Of a stretch of 64,000 nucleotides of DNA, positions 43,680-53,014 are shown one piece after another. The stretch's first letter is position 1. The number at the start of each line of letters is the position of its first letter. Both the position numbers and the translations under genes were made by a program. Under the pieces are notes generated by a model, which saw only the letters and a list, made by a program, of their open reading frames with translations, made no database searches and had not been told where the DNA came from. The stretch is from NCBI GenBank assembly GCA_033763695.1, contig JANRKB010000027.1, forward strand, positions 65,078-129,077, in the 5' to 3' direction. This DNA is from JANRKB01 sp033763695 (lineage in GTDB: Bacteria > Planctomycetota > Phycisphaerae > Phycisphaerales > UBA1924).

Positions 43680-46600
43680 TCAAGGGAAGACGTAGCCTTC
43701 AGGCGGTGCGGGAATCACCCCGGAATCCGCGACGGGCGGGGCCTTGCTGAGCGAAAGCGCGGTCAGCTTCGCGTTGATCGAATCGACGCGGGCCTTGAGG
43801 CGATCCAGCGCGGGCGAGGAAGGCGCGGGCGTGGGAGCGCCGCTGCGCCGCGCGGCATTCTCGCGCAGTTGCGATTCCACCAGGTCGATCTGGCCGTGCA
43901 AGAGATCAAGCGCCTGCTTCCAGCGCATCCGAGCATCGTCGGGCTTGCCCGCCTTGAAGTACGCATCGCCAAGATGGTCGAGCATCTCTTCGTTGGTATC
44001 GCCTTCGAGGTCGGTGGCGCGGAGCAGCAGCGAAAGCGCACCTTCGAGAATCACCTTGCCGCTCGCATCGACGCGATCATTGATCACACCTTGCTTGTAG
44101 CGCAGCCACGCCAGTGAATCCATGATGTTGGCCGCGGACGGCTCCGAGCGATACGCACGCTCAATGAACAGCGCGGCATCATCCAGCTTGCGACCCGCAT
44201 CGAGCAGGAAGTAGCCGAGATTGTTGTTGGTCATCGCGTGCGTCGGATCGATCTTGAGCGCTTCGCGATAGAACCCCTCGGCGGCCTCGTCGCGACCGGC
44301 GGACGTCGCGTAGTTGCCCAGCGCGTGGAAGAACTCGACGCGCGCGCCGCTGGGCGAGATGTTTTCCAGCCCACCCAGCGCGGCATTGGATTGAACAAAC
44401 GTGAGCAGACGCGATTCGCCGATCGACGCGGCGAGATCAATGCCATCGGGCGCGGTTCCGAACTGTCCCGTCAGTGCCACCGCGAGATCGGTGAGCTCCC
44501 GCGCGGGCGTTGTCAGCGAGGGGAACGCAGCCACCAGCAGACGAAGCGTGTTGGCACGGTCGCCGCTTGAGAAGAGCGTCTGGGCGGCACGCCGAACGCC
44601 CGCTTCGGCGCGATTCTCGTCCGAAGCTCCGATCGCCTTCACTGTTTCAGCGATCGCGGCCCGATCATCGGGGCGCTGACGGGCGAGCAGCGCGAGGCGA
44701 ACATCCTGCAGCGACGGAGCGAGCGGAATGCCACGCGCCGCGGCAAGATCCATCAGCGCAAGCGCACGCGTGCCGGTTCCGGCATCGGGCTTGAGTTCAT
44801 CTTGGGCCGCGCGGCTCACGAGGGCGGAGATCCGCTGCGACTGCTCGGCGCTCAGTGCGATGTCCGCCGGAAGTGAGCGGCCCAGAGCATCGGCGGCCTC
44901 ACCCCCGCGGCCGGCGCGAACGAGCGCTTCGGCACGCTCGATGCCCGCATCGATCGTCGGCGGCATCGCAGCCAGCCGCTGCAGCGCCATCTCGTCGGCG
45001 TCCTCCGGGCGATTCAGCCCCTCGCGGATGATCCGCTCGCGCAAGCGGGCGAGATCCGGGATGGGCATGGTCTTCAGACGATCTGCAAGGGCCGCTTCCG
45101 CCTTGGCGGCGTCGCCGCTGGCGGTCTGAACGCGGGCGAGTCCGGCGAGAAGCCAAGGCGACTCGGGATGCGACGCAAGCTTGCGTTCCAGCCAGCGAGC
45201 CGCACGTTCAAGCGTGGCGTTCGACGCCGTGTGTCCGGCGTTCTGCTCGGTCGCGGCCTGCCGTTCCCATGCAGTGACCAGCGCGTCCACATCATCGGGT
45301 GCGGGCGTGCCTTGCTCGGCGATGCTGACGAACGCCGTTTCTGCCTGCGACCACAGTCCGGCACGCAGCAGTTCACGCGCGGCCAGTTCGCGAATCACGC
45401 GACTTGACGGTTCTGCCTCACGAATCCCACGAATTAGCGCGGCGAGTTTCTCGTCGCTCGCGAGCGGTGACGGCGGCGAATACACGCTCACCAGCGACTG
45501 CGCCGCCTGCTCGTTCGCGGGCTCCTTCGCGAGCACCGCACGAAGGAAACGCTCGGTCCGCTCGGCATTGCCGCCGCGGAGTGCCAGTTCCGCTGCGAGC
45601 ATCAACTGCGGAACGGTTGCAGCATCGCTTGTCACGACAGGCGCAAGGGCAGCGGCGGCGTCGGCATACCGCTGCAGCGCGCGCAGGGCGCGTGCTCGCG
45701 GATATGCCGCGTCCGAAGGGATCTGATTCAGTGCGGCAGCCGCTTCGGCGTACCGACCCAGCTTGGTGGCCAGTTCCGTGCGATCCGCGGCGGCGTCAGC
45801 CGTTGCAACGCCAGCCGCCTCGACGTTGGCCCACGCCCGATCCGCGAGTCCGAGCTTCTGCAGCGCATGTGCCGCGACCAATCGACTCGTGCGACGGTTG
45901 TCGGATTCCAGTGCGCCGATCGATCGCAGCAGGTCAACGCCCTCGGCGATCAACGTCTCGCTGTAGAGCTCGGCAAGGTCAGGCCGCGCTTCCGCGAGCG
46001 TGCCAAGTTCGGCGGCCCGCTGCTGCGCCTGCTGCGCTGTTGGTTCCTTGGTCTCGCCACCAATACGCGCCAGCAGTTCGCTGAGTGCGTCGGTGTCCGT
46101 CGGAGCCGCGGTCAAGTGCTCGCGCAGAACCTGTCGCGCGGCGTCGCCCTCGAGCGCGGCGGCACGCGCCCGCAGCAACCGAGCCTTCGCCGACGCCGGC
46201 CACGAAGCGCCGTAGGACTTCTGAACCTGCGCGAGCGCGTCGGAGAGCGGCTGGGCGATCTCATCAAGACGCGAGAGCCAACGAATCAGCCCAAGCTGGC
46301 GCTCATCAAGCTGGCCCTTCACCCGCACGATGTCATCCAGCAGCACGAGCGAGCCTTCGGCAGGGCGACCGAGTCGCGCGAGCGTGTCGACGCGGCGCAG
46401 CAAGACCGCGCCGGGGTCGATGCTGTCCCACATCGCCGCCGCCCGATACGCCTCCGCCGCGTCCTCGGGTCGACCGAGCCGCAGCGACAGATCGCCCGCG
46501 CGTTGGAGGAGTTCTGCACGTCGGCGATAGAGATCCGCAAGCTCGTTGCGGAATGCAGTGGCTTGCGTGAACTGCGCGGGCATTCCCTGCATGCCAGCAA

Positions 46601-47432
46601 GCAGCCGCCGCGCCGCATCGAGATAGCCAAGGTCGGCGAGCGCCTCGCCCAGGTCAGCAGTAATGATCCATTGCAGGCCGGCGTCGTCGCCGACATCGGG
46701 GCAGTTGCGTGCCGCGTGCAGAAGGCCCACGGCAGTGTCCAAGCGGCGTGAGCGCAGCGCTTCGCGACCCAGCGCCGCAAAGAGCCGTGCTTCTCGCGAG
46801 CCGAAGCGAATCGCCTGCTGCCATGCGCCAAGCGCGGACGGGCGGCGTCCCGCGGCGGCGTATACATCGCCGATGCCGCGCCAGACCTGGGGTGACTGCG
46901 CATCGAGCGACTTGGCCTGCATCAGATCGTTGAGCGCATCCTCAAACTTGTTGTCGGCGAGCTTCTGCGACGCACGCACATACAGCCGCGACGCATCCGC
47001 CTGAGCGTCAAGATCGGGCTCCTGATCGGGCGTCCGCGGCGGCGCCGTCTCAACCACAAACTCCTTCGTCGCGCTCGCGATCGCCTCATCAAGCGACATC
47101 GTCGCTTGCGAGCCCGGCTGTCGCTGCGATTCATCCAGCACCTGCACGGCGTCTGTGTCGATGCCCGGCGCGGCAGGCAGAGCCAGCGCCGCAGTCGCGG
47201 GCTTGGACCTTTGCTCCTCAGCCATCGCCTTCAGCGTTGCGATCGCATCGGCAGTCGGTGCGGCGGAACTCGCCGTCGTTCGCGTTCCGCCTGCACAACC
47301 AACCAGCGTCATGGGCACGAGCACCGCAGACGCGATGGCCGCGTGCAGCACCGTTGAACGAAGGAGTGACGTCCCTGTGGCGATCTGGCGAGAGCCGCCG
47401 CGCTGGGATGGGTTGTTGCTGCCGTGCTTCAC
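43680..47432 (-). CDS. Giant TPR-repeat lipoprotein
   Basis: 1250 aa from a GTG at 47432, preceded by GGAG. The longer upstream frame to 47846 only shadows the adjacent gene and is rejected. A signal with the lipobox LVGC (near residue 38) predicts a lipid-anchored periplasmic protein. The rest is a long array of tetratricopeptide repeats, for example ASQKLADNKFEDALNDLMQA, VWRGIGDVYAAAGRRPSALG and NNNLGYFLLDAGRKLDDAALF, with a coiled, charged C-terminus. Such proteins scaffold envelope complexes; the partner is unknown. It continues the rbfA-side run on the minus strand. Confidence 0.85.
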   Translation of the reverse strand: MKHGSNNPSQRGGSRQIATGTSLLRSTVLHAAIASAVLVPMTLVGCAGGTRTTASSAAPTADAIATLKAMAEEQRSKPATAALALPAAPGIDTDAVQVLDESQRQPGSQATMSLDEAIASATKEFVVETAPPRTPDQEPDLDAQADASRLYVRASQKLADNKFEDALNDLMQAKSLDAQSPQVWRGIGDVYAAAGRRPSALGAWQQAIRFGSREARLFAALGREALRSRRLDTAVGLLHAARNCPDVGDDAGLQWIITADLGEALADLGYLDAARRLLAGMQGMPAQFTQATAFRNELADLYRRRAELLQRAGDLSLRLGRPEDAAEAYRAAAMWDSIDPGAVLLRRVDTLARLGRPAEGSLVLLDDIVRVKGQLDERQLGLIRWLSRLDEIAQPLSDALAQVQKSYGASWPASAKARLLRARAAALEGDAARQVLREHLTAAPTDTDALSELLARIGGETKEPTAQQAQQRAAELGTLAEARPDLAELYSETLIAEGVDLLRSIGALESDNRRTSRLVAAHALQKLGLADRAWANVEAAGVATADAAADRTELATKLGRYAEAAAALNQIPSDAAYPRARALRALQRYADAAAALAPVVTSDAATVPQLMLAAELALRGGNAERTERFLRAVLAKEPANEQAAQSLVSVYSPPSPLASDEKLAALIRGIREAEPSSRVIRELAARELLRAGLWSQAETAFVSIAEQGTPAPDDVDALVTAWERQAATEQNAGHTASNATLERAARWLERKLASHPESPWLLAGLARVQTASGDAAKAEAALADRLKTMPIPDLARLRERIIREGLNRPEDADEMALQRLAAMPPTIDAGIERAEALVRAGRGGEAADALGRSLPADIALSAEQSQRISALVSRAAQDELKPDAGTGTRALALMDLAAARGIPLAPSLQDVRLALLARQRPDDRAAIAETVKAIGASDENRAEAGVRRAAQTLFSSGDRANTLRLLVAAFPSLTTPARELTDLAVALTGQFGTAPDGIDLAASIGESRLLTFVQSNAALGGLENISPSGARVEFFHALGNYATSAGRDEAAEGFYREALKIDPTHAMTNNNLGYFLLDAGRKLDDAALFIERAYRSEPSAANIMDSLAWLRYKQGVINDRVDASGKVILEGALSLLLRATDLEGDTNEEMLDHLGDAYFKAGKPDDARMRWKQALDLLHGQIDLVESQLRENAARRSGAPTPAPSSPALDRLKARVDSINAKLTALSLSKAPPVADSGVIPAPPEGYVFP

Positions 47433-47508
47433 CCGCGATCTCCGTGTGGGTTCCGTGGCAATCAGACGAGCGTCAGCGTGCCGCGGCGTGCGAATCCATG
47501 CGCGTCGC

Positions 47509-48594
47509 TCAGCGACCCTTTGTCTTGCCGGTCTTGGCTGACCGCGATGCCTTGGTCGTCTTGGTGGCGCGTGCGGCGGACTTGGCCTCCGCGTTCTTGG
47601 AGTCGCCGCCTTTGCGTTCCGCCTTCGCCTCAGACTTGGCTTCCGCCCTCGTCTCGGGCTTGGCTTCGGGGGCGGGCTTGCCGCTCGCGCGGGCGACAGC
47701 GGCGCTGCGTGCCGCGGCTCGCGCTTCTTGAACAGCCTCTTCAAGCCCGTATGGGTCCAGCGGCCGCTTCTCACGCTTGGGCGCCGAACCCTTCTCGTCC
47801 GACCACGCTTGCAGCAGCAACGCCGTCTCCTGTGCGTCGGCGGCACGGATCTGCCGCTCCAGCCACGAGCCGACTTCCGCCGGATCGGTCATGTCCTTGT
47901 CGATGGCGCCTTCGTCCGCGAGCAGTTCAACAAGCCGGCTGTCACACGGAATGGCGTGCCCGCCGAAGCCGAAGACGAACATGCGAGCCGCCACGAACGC
48001 CGGGATGCCGTCGAGCGAATCGAGATAGCCGCGTGTGTCGCGCTTTCCGGACTGGGCGAGATGCGCGAGTCGCATCCCGTGCTCTCGCTTGTAGAGATCA
48101 TGCAGCGTCGCACGCAGTCGCTGCGCACGTTCCCAGGCTCGCGGATAGCGCTCGCCGAGCACTTCCGCGAGTTCATCCGCGAGGCAGACGCGTAGCTCAT
48201 TGAGATCAACGAACGTCTCGCACAGCCGCTTCATCAGGTTGCGGGCCTGTGTGGTGCCCGAATCCCACAGCAGGAACGAGTACACGAGCTCATGCACCAG
48301 CGGGTCTTCGTCCGGCGTCGCCACGACGGGTGCTGCCGCGGGGGGGTGCGAAGCCGCCGGGGTCTGCGTCGATGATTCTGTCTCGGTGTCTTCGTCGCCA
48401 TCCGCGTGTTCGACCGAGCCAACGTCGACGTTCGCGGCGACGGGCTCGGGGGCGGGAGCGTGGGCGGCCAGGTGCGCGGGCGTCAGCTTGGTCGCGAGCC
48501 ACGCGTTGATCGGCTGGTGCAGCAGTTCGCCGTGCTGGCTCTTGAGCTTCTTCAGGAGCGAGGTAAGGGCCTTGGATGGATCTGCTGGACTCAC
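47509..48594 (-). CDS. Endonuclease III-like (HhH-GPD fold) protein without catalytic Lys
   Basis: 361 aa from a GTG at 48594 that overlaps the rbfA stop (GTGA). The centre resembles endonuclease III: LVHELVYSFLLWDSGTTQAR, then LDSLDGIPAFVAARMFVFGFGGHAIPCDSRLVELL. The CD in IPCDSR sits where the glycosylase Asp lies, but the Lys of the VGRKTA motif is replaced (VAARMF). It has an acidic Ala/Pro-rich N-terminus and a highly basic Lys/Ala-rich C-terminus. It may bind DNA or RNA without glycosylase/lyase activity. No Fe-S Cys quartet is visible. Function unknown. Confidence 0.7.
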   Translation of the reverse strand: MSPADPSKALTSLLKKLKSQHGELLHQPINAWLATKLTPAHLAAHAPAPEPVAANVDVGSVEHADGDEDTETESSTQTPAASHPPAAAPVVATPDEDPLVHELVYSFLLWDSGTTQARNLMKRLCETFVDLNELRVCLADELAEVLGERYPRAWERAQRLRATLHDLYKREHGMRLAHLAQSGKRDTRGYLDSLDGIPAFVAARMFVFGFGGHAIPCDSRLVELLADEGAIDKDMTDPAEVGSWLERQIRAADAQETALLLQAWSDEKGSAPKREKRPLDPYGLEEAVQEARAAARSAAVARASGKPAPEAKPETRAEAKSEAKAERKGGDSKNAEAKSAARATKTTKASRSAKTGKTKGR

Positions 48595-49145
48595 TGAGGC
48601 TGTCCCTTCCCGTGTGCATCGGCGGAGTCGGACTGCGTCGAACGCTTGAGCCAACCGCCGCCCGCGGCGGCGTTTGCAGCGCCCGGAGTGGGAGCAGCCG
48701 CGGCTGAACTCTTCGCCGATTCTTGGCCGGTGGAGTCGGGCGCGTCGGGTTTGCCCGCGCTTTCTGGCGAAGGCGGCTGGATGCCTTGGGCGAGCAGAGC
48801 TTCACGCTCTGCCGCGACTTTGGCGAGAGCGTCGATCACCGCCGCCTGCTTCTTGACCTGGTGGTCGATCTTGAAGTGCAAGTGGGGGAGGTGGCGGCCC
48901 TGGATGACCTCGCCGAGCTTCTTGCGCAGGAATCCGGCGGCGTGCGTCAGGCCGTGGAGCGTGAGCTTCTCAGCGTCCTCAGGCATGACCGAGACATACA
49001 ACGTCGCTTCACGCAGATCTTCGCTGACCTTGACGCTGGTGACAGTGACCATGCCGCTGACGCGTGGGTCCTGCAGGCCGCGATCAAGGCACTTCTGCAC
49101 CGTCTCGCGGATGACGCTTTCGAGCTGTTGGGGACGCTTGTTCAC
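48591..49145 (-). CDS. rbfA: 30S ribosome-binding factor A
   Basis: 184 aa. The KH-like RbfA domain covers residues about 1-115: QQLESVIRETVQKCL, DPRVSGMVTVTSVKVSEDLREATLYVSVMP and GEVIQGRHLPHLHFKID. It is followed by a variable Pro/Ala/Ser tail of about 60 residues that is not usual. RbfA matures the 5' end of 16S rRNA on the 30S subunit. Order nusA, infB, DUF503, rbfA is the classical bacterial arrangement. Its stop overlaps the next gene's GTG. Confidence 0.95.
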   Translation of the reverse strand: MNKRPQQLESVIRETVQKCLDRGLQDPRVSGMVTVTSVKVSEDLREATLYVSVMPEDAEKLTLHGLTHAAGFLRKKLGEVIQGRHLPHLHFKIDHQVKKQAAVIDALAKVAAEREALLAQGIQPPSPESAGKPDAPDSTGQESAKSSAAAAPTPGAANAAAGGGWLKRSTQSDSADAHGKGQPQ

Positions 49146-49303
49146 TGCGGCTGCTCTTTCAGAAGTTCAGAAGACCAAAGGCTAAAGACCGGAACAGGGC
49201 GGAAGCGGAGGCGGTAGCAAGGAATGAATCAATCAAAGGCGGCGAATCAAAGAGACGAGAGCCATTCACGACATTTCGCGAAGTTTCCTGCCTCTTTATC
49301 CTC

Positions 49304-49768
49304 TCACCTCTGAGACTGTTCCTTCTCTCTGTCGCCACTGTGTTCCTCACGCGCTTCGTGTTCGTTCGGACTCTCCGCCGCGTCGCGTGTCGGTTCATCC
49401 ATGTACGCCAGCATCTCCTTGGCGAGGGCGTCCTCATCCGGGCCTTCGTCCGCGGCCAGATCTGCCTCCAGCCCAACATCCGCGGCATCAATCACGCGGC
49501 GGGTGATTGACGCGACTTCGGCGTCGTGCAACTGACGCAGCTTGGTCGAGATCCGATCCAGCGTCTCGCCGATGTATTTGCCGTCGTGGCCCACCAGCGC
49601 AAGGCCGAGCACCGCGCTGTTGAGGATGTCGTGCTGCGAAACTTCAGCGATCGAGACCATGTGCTCGCGATGGAGCCGGTCCTTCACGCTCTTGATCACG
49701 CGGCGTTTGTCCTTGAGGGACTCCGAGCCGTGGACGAGCAGGTGAACTTGGAGCAGTCCGATGAGCAT
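49304..49768 (-). CDS. DUF503 family protein (YlxP-like)
   Basis: 154 aa from the ATG at 49768. It shows the family's N-terminal pattern MLIGLLQVHLLVHGSESLKDKRRVIKSVKDRL and the HDILNSAVLGLALVG segment. The C-terminal 60 residues are acidic and repeat-free (GLEADLAADEGPDEDALAKEM), an extension beyond the 90-100 aa core. YlxP-type proteins lie beside rbfA in many bacteria; a role in ribosome maturation is suspected but not established. Confidence 0.88.
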   Translation of the reverse strand: MLIGLLQVHLLVHGSESLKDKRRVIKSVKDRLHREHMVSIAEVSQHDILNSAVLGLALVGHDGKYIGETLDRISTKLRQLHDAEVASITRRVIDAADVGLEADLAADEGPDEDALAKEMLAYMDEPTRDAAESPNEHEAREEHSGDREKEQSQR

Positions 49769-49781
49769 TTGGGGCAACGAT

Positions 49782-49809
49782 GAAGAGACGAAGTTCCGAA
49801 GAGACGAGG
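49782..49809. repeat. AGAGACGA-type purine-rich repeat unit in intergenic gap
   Basis: Between the DUF503 gene and infB, GAAGAGACGAAG and GAAGAGACGAGG occur 16 bp apart. The AGAGACGA core matches the tandem octamers at 15026-15065 read on the opposite strand. Confidence 0.6.
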
Positions 49810-49967
49810 TGCGCAAAGCAAGCGGCGTCGAGGTGGCGAAGCAACAGAAGGTGTGCCGCAAGGCGACGCGGCCTTCTTGGGTCGATGGGGGGAGGAGGGG
49901 GTGAATCGGGTTCTTCACCCACTCACCCGCCCACTTCCATCACCCACTCACGGCTTGGAAGCACTTT

Positions 49968-49991
49968 GCCACTTCGCCAGTCTGTCACTTC
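49968..49991. repeat. Three 8-bp units of the GAAGTGGC family next to infB stop
   Basis: GCCACTTC, GCCAGTCT and GTCACTTC follow in exact 8-bp phase; on the minus strand they read GAAGTGAC, AGACTGGC, GAAGTGGC. This is the same unit as in the permease gap at 12857-12888. Confidence 0.65.
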
Positions 49992-49995
49992 TGGC

Positions 49996-52917
49996 TTACA
50001 GCGACCGCTTGACCTCCACCTGCTTGTAGCACTCGAGGATGTCGCCTTCCTTGATGTCGTCGTAGCCGTCGATCTTCATGCCGCATTCCATGCCTGCACG
50101 CACGTCCTTGGCGTCATCCTTGAAGCGCTTGAGCTGGTCGAGCTTGCGATCGTTCTCGATGACGATGCCGTTGCGTGTGACGCGGATGAGTGCGTCGCGC
50201 TGCACCGTGCCGTCGGTGATGTAGCAGCCGGCGATCGTGCCCACCTTGGTGACCTTGAAGACCTTGCGGACTTCGGCGTGGCCCAGGATCTCCTGGCGGA
50301 GTTCGGGTGCGAGCAGACCTTCGGCGGCCTTCTTGAGGTCGTCGGTGATGTCGTAGATGACCTGATAGGTACGGATCTCGACGCCCTTCTGCTCCGCCAG
50401 CGTGCGGGCCTTGCCCGACGCGATGACGTTGAAGCCGATGACCGTCGCGCGGCTCGCCTCGGCGAGAACGATGTCGCTCTCGGTGATGCCGCCGATCGCC
50501 GCCTGAAGTACGCGCAGTTTGACTTCGCTCGTGCTGATCTTCTCGATCTGCTGCTTGAGCACGTCGGCGGTGCCTTGCTCGGCCACACGCAGAACGACGT
50601 TGATTTCCTTGACGTCCGCATCGCCCATCTGCGCGAACATGTTGTCGAGCGTCAACTTGGGCTGGGCCAGTTGCTGCTCACGCTCGCGATGGCGACGCTG
50701 CTCGGCGGCCTCCTCGGCCTTGCGCAGCGAGTCGACGATGTAGAACTTGTCGCCCGCGTCGGGCACCATGTCGATGCCGGAGATCTGCACCGGCATCGGC
50801 GGCAGAGCCTCGCGCAGCTTGTTGCCGCGATCGTCGGTGATGTCGCGGATGCGACCAAAGCCGCGGCCCGCGACGATGAAGTCGCCGACCTTCAGGCGGC
50901 CCTGCTGCACCAGGATGTTGGCGACCGCGCCGCGGCCTTCTTCGGTGCGTGCTTCGATGACCGTGCCGCGTGCCGCGCCGCCGAAGTCGGCCTTGAGCTC
51001 CTTGAGCTGGGCCTGATAGTCCAGCGTTTCGAGCAGCTGCGGGATGCCCAGGCCGGTGGTGGCCGAGGTCTTGACGACTTCGGTGTCGCCGCCCCATTCA
51101 ACGGGGTTCAGGCCGTTCTCCGCCAGCACGCCGAGCGCGCGCTGGATCTGGGCCTCGGTGGCGTCGGGGCGATCGATCTTGTTGAGGGCGACCACGATCG
51201 GCACCTTCGCGGCCTTGGCGTGGTTGATGCTCTCGATCGTCTGGGGCATGACGCCTTCGGGGGCCGAGACGACGAGCACGACCACGTCGGTCATGTTCGC
51301 GCCACGGGCACGCATGCTCGTGAACGCTTCGTGGCCCGGCGTATCGAGGAAGACGATTTCCTTGTCCTCGCCCGCGACCTTGACATTCACGCGGAACGCG
51401 CTGGTGCGCTGCGTGATGCCGCCCGCTTCGCCAGCGGCGACGTTGGCGTTGCGGATCTTGTCCAGCAGGCTCGTCTTGCCATGGTCGACGTGGCCGAGGA
51501 TCGTGACCACCGGGCCGCGCGGCCGCTGATCGACCGTGTCGCGGGTTTCCGCGTCGTCGTGAATCGCTTCTTCGGCAGTCTTGGCCTCGGTCACTTCGAG
51601 TTCGACATCGAAGTCGATCATGATCTCGGCGGCCTTGTTGGGGTCGATGCCCGAGTTGATCGTCGCCATGACGCCTTCGAGGAACAGCTTCTTGACGATG
51701 TCCGCGGCCTTCACACCGGTGGCGGCGGAAAGGTCCTTGATCGTGAACGGCGCGGCGATGCGCACCTTGCCGTCGGCCGGGCCTTCCTGCATCGTGCCGC
51801 CCGGACCCTGCTTCTTGTTCAGGTCCTGACGACGCTTCTTCAGCAGGCCGCTCGAACGGAGCAGACGCGCCTCGCGTTCAGCGAGGTCTTGCTCGCTGAA
51901 GACGCCGGGGCCTGCGCCAACCCACTCTTCGCCGCTCGATGCGCGACGACGCTGCGGCACGCCCGTGCCGGTCGAGCGCTTCGCGCCCGCGCCGGCGCCA
52001 GTGCCTGCGCCCGGGCCGGTCTTGCGGCGTGGGCTGCGACCGCGATCATCATCGTCTCCGACGCGCGGGCCGCCCGGACGCGAGCCACCGCCGCCGGGGC
52101 CCGATGGCGGACCGACGCGACGCGGACGCGGAGCCTCAACCTGCTCCGCCGCCTCGATGCGGACGACCTTGGGACCGGCGAGCTTCACCGGGGCGCGGAC
52201 TTCAAGCTTGGGGCCAGCGGGACCGACAGTCGTCGGACGCGTCGGCACGTTCATCGGAGCGACGCGCGTCGGCGCGGGCGGCGGCGGAGTCGCGACCGGT
52301 GCGCTGCCGCCGGGCGGCGTCGAGCGGGTCGGAGCCGCAGGTGCGGCCGGGGCCGAGGCCGCGGGCGCCGAAGGCGCGCTTGCCGCGACCTTGGGAGTTT
52401 CCTTCGGCTCGATCGTCACGGGCGCGACACGCGTCGGGGCTGGCGGCGGCGCGACAGGCGTCGGCGTGGGCGCGATCTTGGTCGCGGCGATCGGCGCGGC
52501 CGGTGCCGCGGGAACTTCAGGAGCCGGAGCGACCGGGGTGATCTTGACAGGCGCGGGCTTGGGCGCAGGGGCCGGAGCCGGCGCAGGGGCGGCCGGTGCC
52601 GCGGGCGCTGCGACGACGGTTGCGGTCCCGCCGCTCTCGCCTTCACCCTCGGACGCACCCTTGGTGGTCTTCTTCTTTGCCGGAGCCTTCTTGGTCTTCA
52701 CGGCGGCAGCATCGACGTGCTCGGTCGTCTCGACAGCGGTCGACGGTGCGCCACTGCTGAACCACTCGCGGATGGTGGCTTCGAGGCCCGCCGACACCGT
52801 GGACATGTGGTCCTTGATCGTCGTCGCGGGGATGCCCTCGGCCTGACACTTGGCCACGATGGCCTTGGATTCGATGCCGAGTTCTTTTGCCAGATTATGG
52901 ATGCGCTTGGTAGCCAA
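49996..52917 (-). CDS. infB: Translation initiation factor IF-2
   Basis: 973 aa. A short N-terminal IF2_N domain (RIHNLAKELGIESKAIVAKC) is followed by a long Pro/Ala/Val-rich linker (about residues 75-330), then a second IF2_N segment (PFTIKDLSAATGVKAADIVKKLF) and the GTPase core. G1 is GHVDHGKTSLLD, G3 is DTPGHEAF, and G4 is NKID. Domains II to IV follow, with the fMet-tRNA-binding C-terminus containing KVTKVGTIAGCYITDGTV. It places initiator tRNA on the 30S subunit. It lies 97 bp downstream of nusA and shares its transcript in most bacteria. Confidence 0.97.
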   Translation of the reverse strand: MATKRIHNLAKELGIESKAIVAKCQAEGIPATTIKDHMSTVSAGLEATIREWFSSGAPSTAVETTEHVDAAAVKTKKAPAKKKTTKGASEGEGESGGTATVVAAPAAPAAPAPAPAPAPKPAPVKITPVAPAPEVPAAPAAPIAATKIAPTPTPVAPPPAPTRVAPVTIEPKETPKVAASAPSAPAASAPAAPAAPTRSTPPGGSAPVATPPPPAPTRVAPMNVPTRPTTVGPAGPKLEVRAPVKLAGPKVVRIEAAEQVEAPRPRRVGPPSGPGGGGSRPGGPRVGDDDDRGRSPRRKTGPGAGTGAGAGAKRSTGTGVPQRRRASSGEEWVGAGPGVFSEQDLAEREARLLRSSGLLKKRRQDLNKKQGPGGTMQEGPADGKVRIAAPFTIKDLSAATGVKAADIVKKLFLEGVMATINSGIDPNKAAEIMIDFDVELEVTEAKTAEEAIHDDAETRDTVDQRPRGPVVTILGHVDHGKTSLLDKIRNANVAAGEAGGITQRTSAFRVNVKVAGEDKEIVFLDTPGHEAFTSMRARGANMTDVVVLVVSAPEGVMPQTIESINHAKAAKVPIVVALNKIDRPDATEAQIQRALGVLAENGLNPVEWGGDTEVVKTSATTGLGIPQLLETLDYQAQLKELKADFGGAARGTVIEARTEEGRGAVANILVQQGRLKVGDFIVAGRGFGRIRDITDDRGNKLREALPPMPVQISGIDMVPDAGDKFYIVDSLRKAEEAAEQRRHREREQQLAQPKLTLDNMFAQMGDADVKEINVVLRVAEQGTADVLKQQIEKISTSEVKLRVLQAAIGGITESDIVLAEASRATVIGFNVIASGKARTLAEQKGVEIRTYQVIYDITDDLKKAAEGLLAPELRQEILGHAEVRKVFKVTKVGTIAGCYITDGTVQRDALIRVTRNGIVIENDRKLDQLKRFKDDAKDVRAGMECGMKIDGYDDIKEGDILECYKQVEVKRSL

Positions 52918-53014
52918 ACCGACCTCCGAAAGCCGCCCTCAAACCGCCGAAACTGCCGCAGACAAATCCCGGTGTCGCCGTCAAGCGGCACCGGGGTGAG
53001 TTCAAATCACGTTC

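Noticed and set aside
43680..47846. 1388-aa version of the TPR lipoprotein
   Set aside because: The extra N-terminus overlaps the endonuclease III-like gene in another frame and is Arg/Pro-rich shadow sequence; a GTG with a ribosome binding site at 47432 precedes a lipoprotein signal.
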